Shown here in pieces: positions 1 through 4,738 of a DNA stretch of 7,535 bases (positions within the stretch are counted from its first letter, which is position 1; each line of letters opens with the position of its first letter). The stretch covers positions 1-7,535 of the forward strand of contig CANQCB010000070.1 of NCBI GenBank assembly GCA_947589145.1, in the 5' to 3' direction. Source of the DNA: an uncultured Clostridia bacterium (lineage in GTDB: Bacteria > Bacillota > Clostridia > Christensenellales > Pumilibacteraceae). Below the pieces are notes generated by a model, which saw only the letters and a list, made by a program, of their open reading frames with translations, had not been told where the DNA came from and did not search any database. The translations under genes and the position numbers were made by a program.

Positions 1-11
1 AGTAACCACAT

Positions 12-43
12 AAAAAAACTCGCCCGAAAAGGGCGAGTTTTTT
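12..43 (-). terminator. Intrinsic terminator after tRNA-Thr
   Basis: A perfect 7-bp G+C-rich stem (ctcgccc 19-25, gggcgag 31-37) with a 5-nt loop is flanked by seven A on the left (12-18) and six T on the right (38-43). Read on the minus strand, it follows the tRNA 3' end directly and ends in a U tract, as an intrinsic terminator should. The flanking A and T runs make it symmetrical, so it could also stop plus-strand transcription. Confidence 0.9.
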
Positions 44-118
44 GGAGCTGTTACCGGGACTTGAACCCGGGACCTCGTCCTTACCAAGGACGTGCTCTAC
101 CTACTGAGCCATAACAGC
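43..118 (-). tRNA. tRNA-Thr (anticodon GGT)
   Basis: Folded by eye on the minus strand, this gives a complete cloverleaf of 76 nt. The acceptor is GCTGTTA with TAACAGC plus discriminator T, the D arm GCTC/GAGC, and the anticodon stem CGTCC/GGACG around loop TTGGTAA. A 5-nt variable loop AGGTC precedes the T arm CCGGG-TTCAAGT-CCCGG. The anticodon is GGT, which reads ACC and ACU threonine codons. The 3' CCA is encoded (tgg at 43-45). It is the last element before the terminator at 12-43 and is probably transcribed from the promoter at 399-427, through a broken copy of itself. This is the only intact threonine tRNA in the window. Confidence 0.97.
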
Positions 119-169
119 ATATTTATATTTTTAAGATTGCTAACCGGACTTGACCCGCGCCTGATGGCG

Positions 170-190
170 ACTTCGAACATAGTTCGAAGT
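170..190. repeat. Perfect inverted repeat, 9-bp arms, 3-nt loop
   Basis: acttcgaac (170-178), loop ata, gttcgaagt (182-190). It lies in the insert that separates the anticodon arm from the T arm of the broken tRNA-Thr. A smaller stem, cgcc/ggcg (158-161 and 166-169), abuts it on the left. It is followed directly by tacgctcgc (190-198), a 9-mer repeated at 227-235. Confidence 0.9.
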
Positions 191-200
191 ACGCTCGCTA

Positions 201-223
201 AAAACAGTTCACCGAACTGTTTT
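201..223. repeat. Perfect inverted repeat, 10-bp arms, 3-nt loop
   Basis: aaaacagttc (201-210), loop acc, gaactgtttt (214-223). It sits between two direct copies of tacgctcgc (190-198 and 227-235, 37 bp apart), within the same insert of the broken tRNA. There is no U tract of the right length on either side, so it is not a convincing terminator. Confidence 0.9.
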
Positions 224-280
224 CTTTACGCTCGCGCTTCGTCCTTACCAAGGACGTGGCCCTACTGAGCCCTCAGCCGA

Positions 281-297
281 GCAAACCTTCGGTTTGC
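281..297. repeat. Perfect inverted repeat, 7-bp arms, 3-nt loop
   Basis: gcaaacc (281-287), loop ttc, ggtttgc (291-297). It lies in the insert between the acceptor and the D arm of the broken tRNA. Its right arm is also the start of the direct repeat at 288-330; the second copy of that repeat lacks the left arm. Confidence 0.85.
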
Positions 298-330
298 GAA
301 CGCCACGAAGCGTAGCGAAGTATAACAGCG
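288..330. repeat. Direct repeat, copy 1 (43 bp)
   Basis: This copy matches 340-382 at 37 of 43 positions by eye, and all six differences are transitions. The core contains a 7-bp stem with loop aag (301-307 and 311-317). As minus-strand RNA the stem pairs completely, with one G-U pair. The right end of the repeat (tataacagc) is also the 5' acceptor of the broken tRNA, so the repeat and the tRNA remnant are joined. Confidence 0.85.
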
Positions 331-339
331 TATATATTT

Positions 340-382
340 TTCGGTTTGCGAACGCCGCGAAGCGCGGCGAAGTATAGCGGCA
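340..382. repeat. Direct repeat, copy 2 (43 bp)
   Basis: This is the second copy of the repeat at 288-330, lying between the promoter at 399-427 and the broken tRNA. Its core is a perfect stem, cgccgcg (353-359), loop aag, cgcggcg (363-369). Against copy 1, an A-U pair has become G-C and a G-U pair has become G-C in minus-strand RNA, so pairing is kept. The right end, tatagcggc, resembles a decayed tRNA-Thr acceptor end and may be the trace of a third copy. Confidence 0.85.
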
Positions 383-398
383 CATTGACAGCGTGATT

Positions 399-427
399 AT
401 TATAATAAAAATTCGCGGGTGTGTCAA
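399..427 (-). promoter_or_regulatory. Perfect sigma-A promoter for the tRNA-Thr region
   Basis: On the minus strand, TTGACA (427-422), a spacer of exactly 17 bp, and TATAAT (404-399). Transcription would start near 392, run through repeat copy 2 and the broken tRNA, and reach the intact tRNA-Thr and its terminator. No open reading frame follows it, so it is best read as a stable-RNA promoter. A perfect consensus suits a strongly expressed tRNA. Confidence 0.85.
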
Positions 428-429
428 TC

Positions 430-462
430 GTTTTGCGGAGATTTGGCGCAAGACCGCAAAAC
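430..462 (-). other. Hairpin at the end of the NUDIX gene
   Basis: gttttgcgg (430-438) and ccgcaaaac (454-462) form a perfect 9-bp stem with a 15-nt loop. Its first base is the last base of the NUDIX stop codon, TAG. No U tract follows on the minus strand, so it may stabilise the 3' end of the mRNA rather than terminate. The -35 box of the tRNA promoter begins 3 bp beyond it. Confidence 0.6.
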
Positions 463-1064
463 TAATTCCTCTCTGCCCTCTCGCCCTGCGTTCTCTCCTC
501 GATTGCGCGGAGCAGAATTTTCACGTGGTCGAACGCCAGACCGCCTTTCAAGACCTCGGTGCGATTGACGTCCACTTTTCCAAACCGGTCGCGAACTACT
601 TTAAGGACGGTTTTCGCGCCGCCTACCCAAAGCAGTGTATCTTCTCCGTCGGTATCGACCTCATAGCCATACCAGGCGGCGATAGCGGCGTCGTCCCCGC
701 CCTTAACCTCGAACGGCTCGGGCACTTCCGCCGTGTAGCACACGGAGACCGTCCAATCGCGCGGATCGCGATGAGGCGTGGACGCGGTATAAAATTGCCG
801 CATATTTTCGACTGTCGCGTGCGTTTCCTCATAAAGTTCGCGCACGGCGCATTCCTCGGTACTTTCGCCGTATTCGACAAAGCCGCCCGGGAACGCCAAA
901 TCGCCGATAAAGGGGTGATTGCCGCGGCGCACGAGCAGGACTTTTTGCCCCGAAAAAATCACGCAGTCCGCAGTCACGGACGGGTGACGGTAACGCGACG
1001 GATCGTATTCCGCCAAAAATTCTTCGAGCGTCTGCCCTTTTTCATTTAATTTTTTATGAGACAT
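462..1064 (-). CDS. NUDIX hydrolase (ADP-ribose pyrophosphatase-like)
   Basis: This 200-residue cytoplasmic protein has one NUDIX domain. The NUDIX box spans about residues 61-83: G61, E67, R75-E76 and E79-E80 fit GX5EX7REUXEEXGU. The glycine near the end of the box is replaced by H82; the metal-binding glutamates are all present. The segment before it (VTADCVIF, then VLLVRRGNHPF at about 42-52, then LAFPGGF) resembles the COG1051 ADP-ribose pyrophosphatase group, so a nucleoside-diphosphate-X substrate such as ADP-ribose is likely but not proven. The ATG at 1064 has an AAGG Shine-Dalgarno about 9-10 nt upstream. It is the last gene of the glmU-prs unit, 73 nt after prs and separated from it by a hairpin. 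Its N-terminal 25 residues are charged and show no signal peptide. Family assignment is firm; the substrate is open. Confidence 0.92.
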   Translation of the reverse strand: MSHKKLNEKGQTLEEFLAEYDPSRYRHPSVTADCVIFSGQKVLLVRRGNHPFIGDLAFPGGFVEYGESTEECAVRELYEETHATVENMRQFYTASTPHRDPRDWTVSVCYTAEVPEPFEVKGGDDAAIAAWYGYEVDTDGEDTLLWVGGAKTVLKVVRDRFGKVDVNRTEVLKGGLAFDHVKILLRAIEERTQGERAERN

Positions 1065-1087
1065 AACGGCTTACCTTTCACAAAATT

Positions 1088-1115
1088 AAGAGTCGGGACC
1101 GCCGCCCCAACTCTT
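1088..1115 (-). terminator. Hairpin between prs and NUDIX gene (weak terminator or attenuator)
   Basis: On the minus strand, AAGAGUUGGG and CCCGACUCUU form a 10-bp stem with one G-U pair and an 8-nt G+C-rich loop (1098-1105). It is followed by AAUUUUG. The U stretch is short and starts after two A, so termination would be partial. It lies in the 73-nt gap after prs and would lower NUDIX expression relative to prs, or act as a processing site. Confidence 0.6.
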
Positions 1116-1137
1116 ATGTATGTCGACTTTCCGTCGC

Positions 1138-2112
1138 TTAATAATCGTAAATCGTGCTGATCGGCGAATCGCTGAACACGCTCTCGATACCCTTTGCGAA
1201 AATGGGCGCAACGGTGAGAGGTATGAGTTTGGAGAGTTTGAACGAAGCGGGTTGCTCGATGGTATTGAGCATAAACAACTTCTTTATGTACGAATTTTCC
1301 AATCTCTCGCAGGCGGGCCCCGAAAGCACGCCGTGAGTGCAGCAAGCGTAAACTTCTTTCGCTCCGCCCACTTCGACAAGCGCCTTTGCGCCCTCGGTTA
1401 TCGTGCCGGCGGTATCTATCATATCGTCCACAATAAGGCAAACCTTACCTTTGACGTCGCCGACGATATTCATAACCTCCATAACGTTCGCCTTGGGACG
1501 GCGCTTGTCCACAATGGCAAGCGGAGTTCCCAATTTTTCGCCCATTCTTCTCGCGCGCGAAACGCTGCCCACGTCGGGAGAGACGGTTATGAGTTGGTCG
1601 TTCGCCATGGCTGTTTTGAAAAAGTCCTGTTTCTTTATAGCGTCGCCGAGAATGGGAATACCGATGAGGTGATCGACGGGGATATTGAAAAAGCCCTGTA
1701 TTTGGTTGGCATGGAGATCCATCGTAAGCAATCTGTCCGCGCCTGCCGTCGTAATGAGATCGGCGACGAGTTTTGCGGTAATCGGGTCGCGAGGACGAGC
1801 CTTTCTGTCCTGACGAGCATAGCCGAAGTAAGGAATAACGGCGGTTATACGCCCTGCCGAGGCGCGTTTAAGCGCGTCGATCATAACGAGAAGTTCCATT
1901 AAGTTATCGTTCACGGGCGACGATGTGGACTGTACCACGTATACGTCGCTGCCGCGAACCGACTCGCTGACGTGAACGGCGCACTCGCCGTCCGAGAACT
2001 TGCCGACTTCTATCTTTCCCAAATTTATTTTGAGACAATCCGCGATTTCTTTTGCAAGTTTGGGACAGCCGCTTCCTGCAAACAATTTGATTTGATTACC
2101 ATGTACGTTCAT
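1138..2112 (-). CDS. prs: Ribose-phosphate pyrophosphokinase (PRPP synthetase)
   Basis: Makes PRPP from ribose 5-phosphate and ATP, feeding purine, pyrimidine, NAD, histidine and tryptophan synthesis. At 324 residues it is close to the usual 310-320 of class I enzymes. Visible signatures are the flexible-loop region YFGYARQDRK (95-104), the MDLHANQIQGFF segment with H134, and the PRPP loop DDMIDTAGT (229-237). The regulatory segment SPDVGSVSRAR (178-188) is also present. The ATG at 2112 begins 3 nt after the glmU stop codon and has an AAGGA Shine-Dalgarno 10 nt upstream, inside the end of glmU. The glmU-prs order matches Bacillus gcaD-prs and ties a cell-wall precursor gene to nucleotide supply. 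No promoter of its own is visible. Confidence 0.98.
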   Translation of the reverse strand: MNVHGNQIKLFAGSGCPKLAKEIADCLKINLGKIEVGKFSDGECAVHVSESVRGSDVYVVQSTSSPVNDNLMELLVMIDALKRASAGRITAVIPYFGYARQDRKARPRDPITAKLVADLITTAGADRLLTMDLHANQIQGFFNIPVDHLIGIPILGDAIKKQDFFKTAMANDQLITVSPDVGSVSRARRMGEKLGTPLAIVDKRRPKANVMEVMNIVGDVKGKVCLIVDDMIDTAGTITEGAKALVEVGGAKEVYACCTHGVLSGPACERLENSYIKKLFMLNTIEQPASFKLSKLIPLTVAPIFAKGIESVFSDSPISTIYDY

Positions 2113-2115
2113 TTA

Positions 2116-3219
2116 TTATCCGTCCTTTTCGGTTTTAGTAAAAGTATTGTTTTCCCAATTTTCTTTGACCGTTTGTCTCGCACGCCCGACCGCAAGCGCC
2201 TTTGACGGTACGTTCTCCGTTATAACCGAACCTGCCGCGACGAACGCGCCCGAGCCTATTTCCAACGGTGCGACGAGAGTGGAATTGCTCCCCACGAAAA
2301 CATTGTCGCCCAAGACGATCTTGCGTTTGACCGAGCCGTCGTAGTTGGCGAATACCACTCCTGCGCCGATATTGCAATTTTTGCCCACGTCCGCGTCTCC
2401 GACGTATGCGAGGTGGCAAACCTTGCTTCCCGAGCCTATGCGGCTGTTCTTGATCTCCACATAGTCCCCTATTTTCGCGTTCTGCCCGATCACCGCGCCG
2501 TTTCTCAAATGCGCATAAGGTCCGACCGTCGCGCCGCCGTAAACTATCGCGCCGACGAGAGTGCTGTTCGAAATCACCGCGCCGCCCTCTATGACCGAGG
2601 ACTCGATAATGCAATTCTCTTTCAGCACCGCGCCCGAACGGATTATCGACTTACCGCGAACCGTGCAACCGGGATAAATTTTCGCGCCCGGCTCGATTAC
2701 GACGTTCACGCCGATATACGTCGTGGTGGGGTCGACTATCTCCACCCCGTGGCTCATGAAGAAATAAGTTATTCGCGAACGGAGAATGTCCGCGACGTAG
2801 GTAAGCTGATTATGATTGAACACGGTGACGAAATCGTCGTCCCCGGGCGTAATGATACGCGCCGATTTAAGCGATTCCGCATTGCGCGCGTACTCGGTGC
2901 GAAAAACCCAACCGCGCGGCATACGAAGCACGTCGGCATTGTCCCGCACGAGACTTTTCACGACTTCGTCCACGGCGGAATAGGTCAAAAGCGGCGTATC
3001 CGAATATAAAACGGCGGTTATGGGGCGATCCCCCAAGTGCGGCAAAATAATGGGGAGCAATTCCTCCCCCTCTTTATAATCGACGCTTTCCGTCTCCATA
3101 TCCCGCATCGCCGCGCGAACCCACTCTTCGAGACTGCGCCCGAATAAGTCGGTATCCGCATTCGGCTTGCCTTCTCCGCGATCGACGCGCAGAATTATGA
3201 TTTTAACATCATCATTCAC
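2116..3219 (-). CDS. glmU: GlmU-like protein: intact acetyltransferase, reduced uridyltransferase half
   Basis: GlmU normally makes UDP-GlcNAc in two steps: its C-terminal half acetylates glucosamine-1-phosphate and its N-terminal half adds UMP. Numbering from the proposed GTG start (367 residues against about 450-460 usual), residues ~160-360 form a left-handed beta-helix of hexapeptide repeats. All key acetyltransferase residues sit at E. coli spacing: R239, K257, H269, Y272, N283, N292 and K298 (E. coli R333, K351, H363, Y366, N377, N386, K392). The ending ALAVGRARQTVKENW resembles Bacillus GlmU. The N-terminal half is only ~150 residues and lacks the LAAGxGTRM nucleotide-binding motif. 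It keeps one recognisable piece, AVLYSDTPLLT (69-79), and the linker before the helix (NHNQLTYVADILRSRI). The frame is open upstream to a TTG at 3300, but the promoter at 3226-3254 lies there, so GTG 3219 is the best start. There is no Shine-Dalgarno. UMP transfer by this protein is doubtful. Confidence 0.87.
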   Translation of the reverse strand: MNDDVKIIILRVDRGEGKPNADTDLFGRSLEEWVRAAMRDMETESVDYKEGEELLPIILPHLGDRPITAVLYSDTPLLTYSAVDEVVKSLVRDNADVLRMPRGWVFRTEYARNAESLKSARIITPGDDDFVTVFNHNQLTYVADILRSRITYFFMSHGVEIVDPTTTYIGVNVVIEPGAKIYPGCTVRGKSIIRSGAVLKENCIIESSVIEGGAVISNSTLVGAIVYGGATVGPYAHLRNGAVIGQNAKIGDYVEIKNSRIGSGSKVCHLAYVGDADVGKNCNIGAGVVFANYDGSVKRKIVLGDNVFVGSNSTLVAPLEIGSGAFVAAGSVITENVPSKALAVGRARQTVKENWENNTFTKTEKDG

Positions 3220-3225
3220 ATAACT

Positions 3226-3254
3226 ATTATATGTAATCGCAAAGTATAAGTCAA
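3226..3254 (-). promoter_or_regulatory. Sigma-A promoter of the glmU-prs-NUDIX unit
   Basis: On the minus strand, TTGACT (3254-3249), a spacer of exactly 17 bp, and TATAAT (3231-3226). The predicted start of transcription, 7 nt past the last -10 base, is position 3219. That is the first base of the proposed GTG start codon of glmU, which would give a leaderless mRNA. Confidence 0.85.
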
Positions 3255-3343
3255 GTAAAAGCAGTTTGCTTTTGCAAATTATCGACGTTCGGTTCGACAA
3301 GACAAGCGGCGAAAGAAACGGCGTTACCTCGAAACTTTCGCAG

Positions 3344-3368
3344 AAAAAAAGGGGATCTTTCGACCCCC
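3344..3368 (-). terminator. Intrinsic terminator after tadA
   Basis: On the minus strand, GGGGGUC and GAUCCCC form a 7-bp stem (one G-U pair) closed by a GAAA tetraloop and followed by seven U (3350-3344). It begins about 37 nt after the tadA stop codon and ends the five-gene walJ-to-tadA unit, before the glmU promoter. The 5' arm lies in a run of nine G (C on the plus strand, 3364-3372). Confidence 0.9.
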
Positions 3369-3405
3369 CCCCGTTAAAAAGCGATATAGCGCCCGCACGA
3401 GACGT

Positions 3406-3891
3406 TTATTCCGACTTGGGAGTTCTGCGCTCCTTGAAAAAGTCGGTGAGCAATTTTGCGCATTCGCATTCGAGAACGCCGCCTTCGGTATCGGCGCGAT
3501 GATTGAATGTGGGATTATTCGTGAGGTTAAGCACGGTGCCGCCGCAACCGAAACGTCTGTCGAACGCGCCGTAAACGACGCGCTTGATTCGCGACAAAAC
3601 GATTGCGCCCGCGCACATAACGCAGGGTTCTTTGGTCACGTAGAGTTCCGCGCCTTCGAGGTTCCAATGTCCGAGTTTTTTACCCGCCTTGCGAAGCGCC
3701 ATAATTTCGGCGTGCGCAGTGGGGTCGCATTGCGTGGTGCGGACATTATGCGCGCGCGCGATGATCTTGCCGTCCGACACTATTACCGCGCCGACGGGCA
3801 CTTCGCTCTTTTCGGCGGCCTTTTTAGCCTCGGCAAGCGCGGCTTTCATGAATTTTTCTCCAACTCGCGAGCGAGTATCATCGGTAGCCAT
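3406..3891 (-). CDS. tadA: tRNA-specific adenosine deaminase TadA
   Basis: Deaminates adenosine-34 of tRNA-Arg(ACG) to inosine in the cytoplasm, allowing one tRNA to read several arginine codons. Its 161 residues form a single cytidine-deaminase fold. The zinc site and catalytic base are visible: PTAHAE with H60 and E62, and PCVMC with C90 and C93. Other hallmarks are EVPVGAVIV (30-38), N49, and the SRIxRVVYGA segment after the zinc cysteines. The C-terminal helix CAKLLTDFF is typical. The start at 3891 is supported by an excellent Shine-Dalgarno, GGAGAGGAG, with 8 nt spacing. It overlaps the end of the M14 peptidase gene by 46 nt in another frame, so its translation is probably coupled. It is the last gene of the unit, ahead of the terminator at 3344-3368. 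Confidence 0.97.
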   Translation of the reverse strand: MATDDTRSRVGEKFMKAALAEAKKAAEKSEVPVGAVIVSDGKIIARAHNVRTTQCDPTAHAEIMALRKAGKKLGHWNLEGAELYVTKEPCVMCAGAIVLSRIKRVVYGAFDRRFGCGGTVLNLTNNPTFNHRADTEGGVLECECAKLLTDFFKERRTPKSE

Positions 3892-4682
3892 ATATTTTTC
3901 TCCTCTCCGATCAAATCGGTTTCGTTTAACGGGTGACTGTGAGCGTCATCCACTATCTCTACGGTGAGCGCGGTTATCCCGAGCCCCACGCAGAAATCCT
4001 TGTAACCGCCTGCGCTGCCGAGGTCGCCGTCTACCAAAGAGTATCCGAGATACGCCGCGGCGCACTCCGCCAATTCCCTGTCGCGCGCAAGCCTTCTGCC
4101 CGTCTGCCCGAACTCGTAGTAAATCTCGCGGCCCAGCGCGTGGTAACTTATCGTCAGAATGGGATCGACGCGTTTTGTAAACCGCACAAGCGCCTGAGTT
4201 TCCGCCTCGCTTTCCGCGTGCTCGCCTATGTAAGACGACGGAGACGGGTAGTTCAGATTGCCTTTCCCCGTTCCCCACCTTGCGTTGAAATTGCAATTTA
4301 TATCAACGCCGCGAAGGTTTGCTTTCCACAAAGAAAAGTCCTCTCCGCCGTTGATTTCCAAGAGCCTCTTTTGGATTTCGGGGAAAACGTCCGCGCCCGT
4401 TTGCGCCAAAGTACAGCCGTCGGGATTGGTCATCGGCAAAAAATATATTCCGAAAGGAAGTTGTTCTTTTTGGAGCACGAACGCCTGCCGAGTGACGAGC
4501 AAAGAAGTTATCCACTCTCTTGCGTGCATTCCGCCCTGCACGATTATCTGCCTGCCTTCCTTGGGTCCGACGTGAAAACAGAGTATGTGCGCGCCCGTCA
4601 TCGTTCGCCCTATACTGCCGCAATCCACGCCCAACTTGCAAAGTTTGCAACAATCCTGCCTTAAATCGTCATATATATACAC
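3846..4682 (-). CDS. M14-family zinc carboxypeptidase (muropeptide-type)
   Basis: This 278-residue protein is a single M14 metallopeptidase domain. The zinc ligands are H53 and E56 (GGMHAREW) and H181 (SYHALGREIYYEF), and the catalytic glutamate is E242 (TVEIVDD). R124 matches the family's transition-state arginine (LRGVDINCNF). In the substrate-binding Asn-Arg pair, asparagine N129 is kept but arginine is replaced by C130. Together with the following NARWGTGKGNLNYPSPSSYIG stretch and SEAET, this recalls clostridial relatives of gamma-D-glutamyl-diaminopimelate peptidases, so a muropeptide substrate is likely but unproven. There is no signal peptide or membrane segment; a cytoplasmic role, for example wall-fragment recycling, is inferred. 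The GTG start at 4682 fits the family's N-terminus (YxYDDL), but start choice is uncertain: a GAGGGA touches the start codon and a TATAAT lies 6 nt upstream. The gene sits between rlmH and tadA. Confidence 0.88.
   Translation of the reverse strand: MYIYDDLRQDCCKLCKLGVDCGSIGRTMTGAHILCFHVGPKEGRQIIVQGGMHAREWITSLLVTRQAFVLQKEQLPFGIYFLPMTNPDGCTLAQTGADVFPEIQKRLLEINGGEDFSLWKANLRGVDINCNFNARWGTGKGNLNYPSPSSYIGEHAESEAETQALVRFTKRVDPILTISYHALGREIYYEFGQTGRRLARDRELAECAAAYLGYSLVDGDLGSAGGYKDFCVGLGITALTVEIVDDAHSHPLNETDLIGEEKNIWLPMILARELEKNS
3900..3908 (-). promoter_or_regulatory. Strong ribosome binding site of tadA
   Basis: On the minus strand, GGAGAGGAG ends 8 nt before the ATG at 3891. It lies wholly inside the M14 peptidase coding sequence and decides the tadA start in favour of M1 over the internal M15. 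It contrasts with the first genes of the transcription units, which have none. Confidence 0.85.
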
Positions 4683-4688
4683 TCCCTC

Positions 4689-4694
4689 ATTATA
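4689..4694 (-). promoter_or_regulatory. Possible -10 box before the M14 peptidase gene
   Basis: TATAAT lies on the minus strand exactly 6 nt before the GTG at 4682, the same spacing as at glmU and the fumarase gene. No -35 box is found 16-18 bp upstream (GCGTAT at 17 bp), and there is no extended -10 TGn. The 56-nt gap after rlmH leaves room for a minor internal promoter, but the match may be chance. Confidence 0.35.
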
Positions 4695-4738
4695 TGCGCG
4701 CGCGGAATAAAATACGCGTCGAGAGCGTGATTTTCGGC

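Larger units (their letters stand above)
139..329 (-). pseudogene. Broken tandem copy of tRNA-Thr, split by hairpin inserts
   Basis: On the minus strand this stretch aligns in pieces with the intact tRNA-Thr next to it. The 5' acceptor GCTGTTAT (329-322) is followed by an insert of roughly 50 nt. Then come a damaged D arm (GGCTCAGTAGG kept, second half lost) and a complete anticodon arm ACGTCC-TTGGTAA-GGACGA. A second insert of roughly 75 nt precedes a shortened T arm and 3' acceptor (GGGTCAAGTCCGGTTAGC), without CCA. The A/T-rich sequence flanking the acceptor also resembles that of the intact gene (around 119-132 and 330-340), which points to a tandem duplication. With broken D and T arms it cannot be a normal tRNA. 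Both inserts consist of short hairpins. It should still be transcribed, because it lies between the promoter at 399-427 and the tRNA. Confidence 0.85.

Noticed and set aside
288..382. CRISPR-like repeat pair
   Set aside because: There are only two copies, 15 bp apart between the cores, no regular spacers, and no cas gene in the window.
393..1049. Long plus-strand reading frames opposite the NUDIX, prs, glmU, M14 and CPBP genes
   Set aside because: They are antisense shadows of well-supported genes, with no recognisable domain or ribosome site.
3195..3215. Six-codon reading frame (three ATG, then Leu-Lys-Ser-stop) overlapping the glmU start
   Set aside because: It is very short, has no ribosome site, and three ATG arise from a GAT-rich codon run; a regulatory peptide cannot be supported.
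3257..3273. Inverted repeat aaaagca-gtt-tgctttt upstream of the glmU -35 box
   Set aside because: It is short and A/T-rich, with nothing tying it to a regulator; it could be an operator but cannot be supported.
3220..3300. TTG start at 3300 adding 27 residues to GlmU
   Set aside because: There is no Shine-Dalgarno, the extension has no family match, and the glmU promoter lies inside it.
3364..3372. Run of nine C as a phase-variation tract
   Set aside because: It lies in the terminator stem outside any coding sequence, so length changes would not switch a gene; its exact length may be a sequencing uncertainty.
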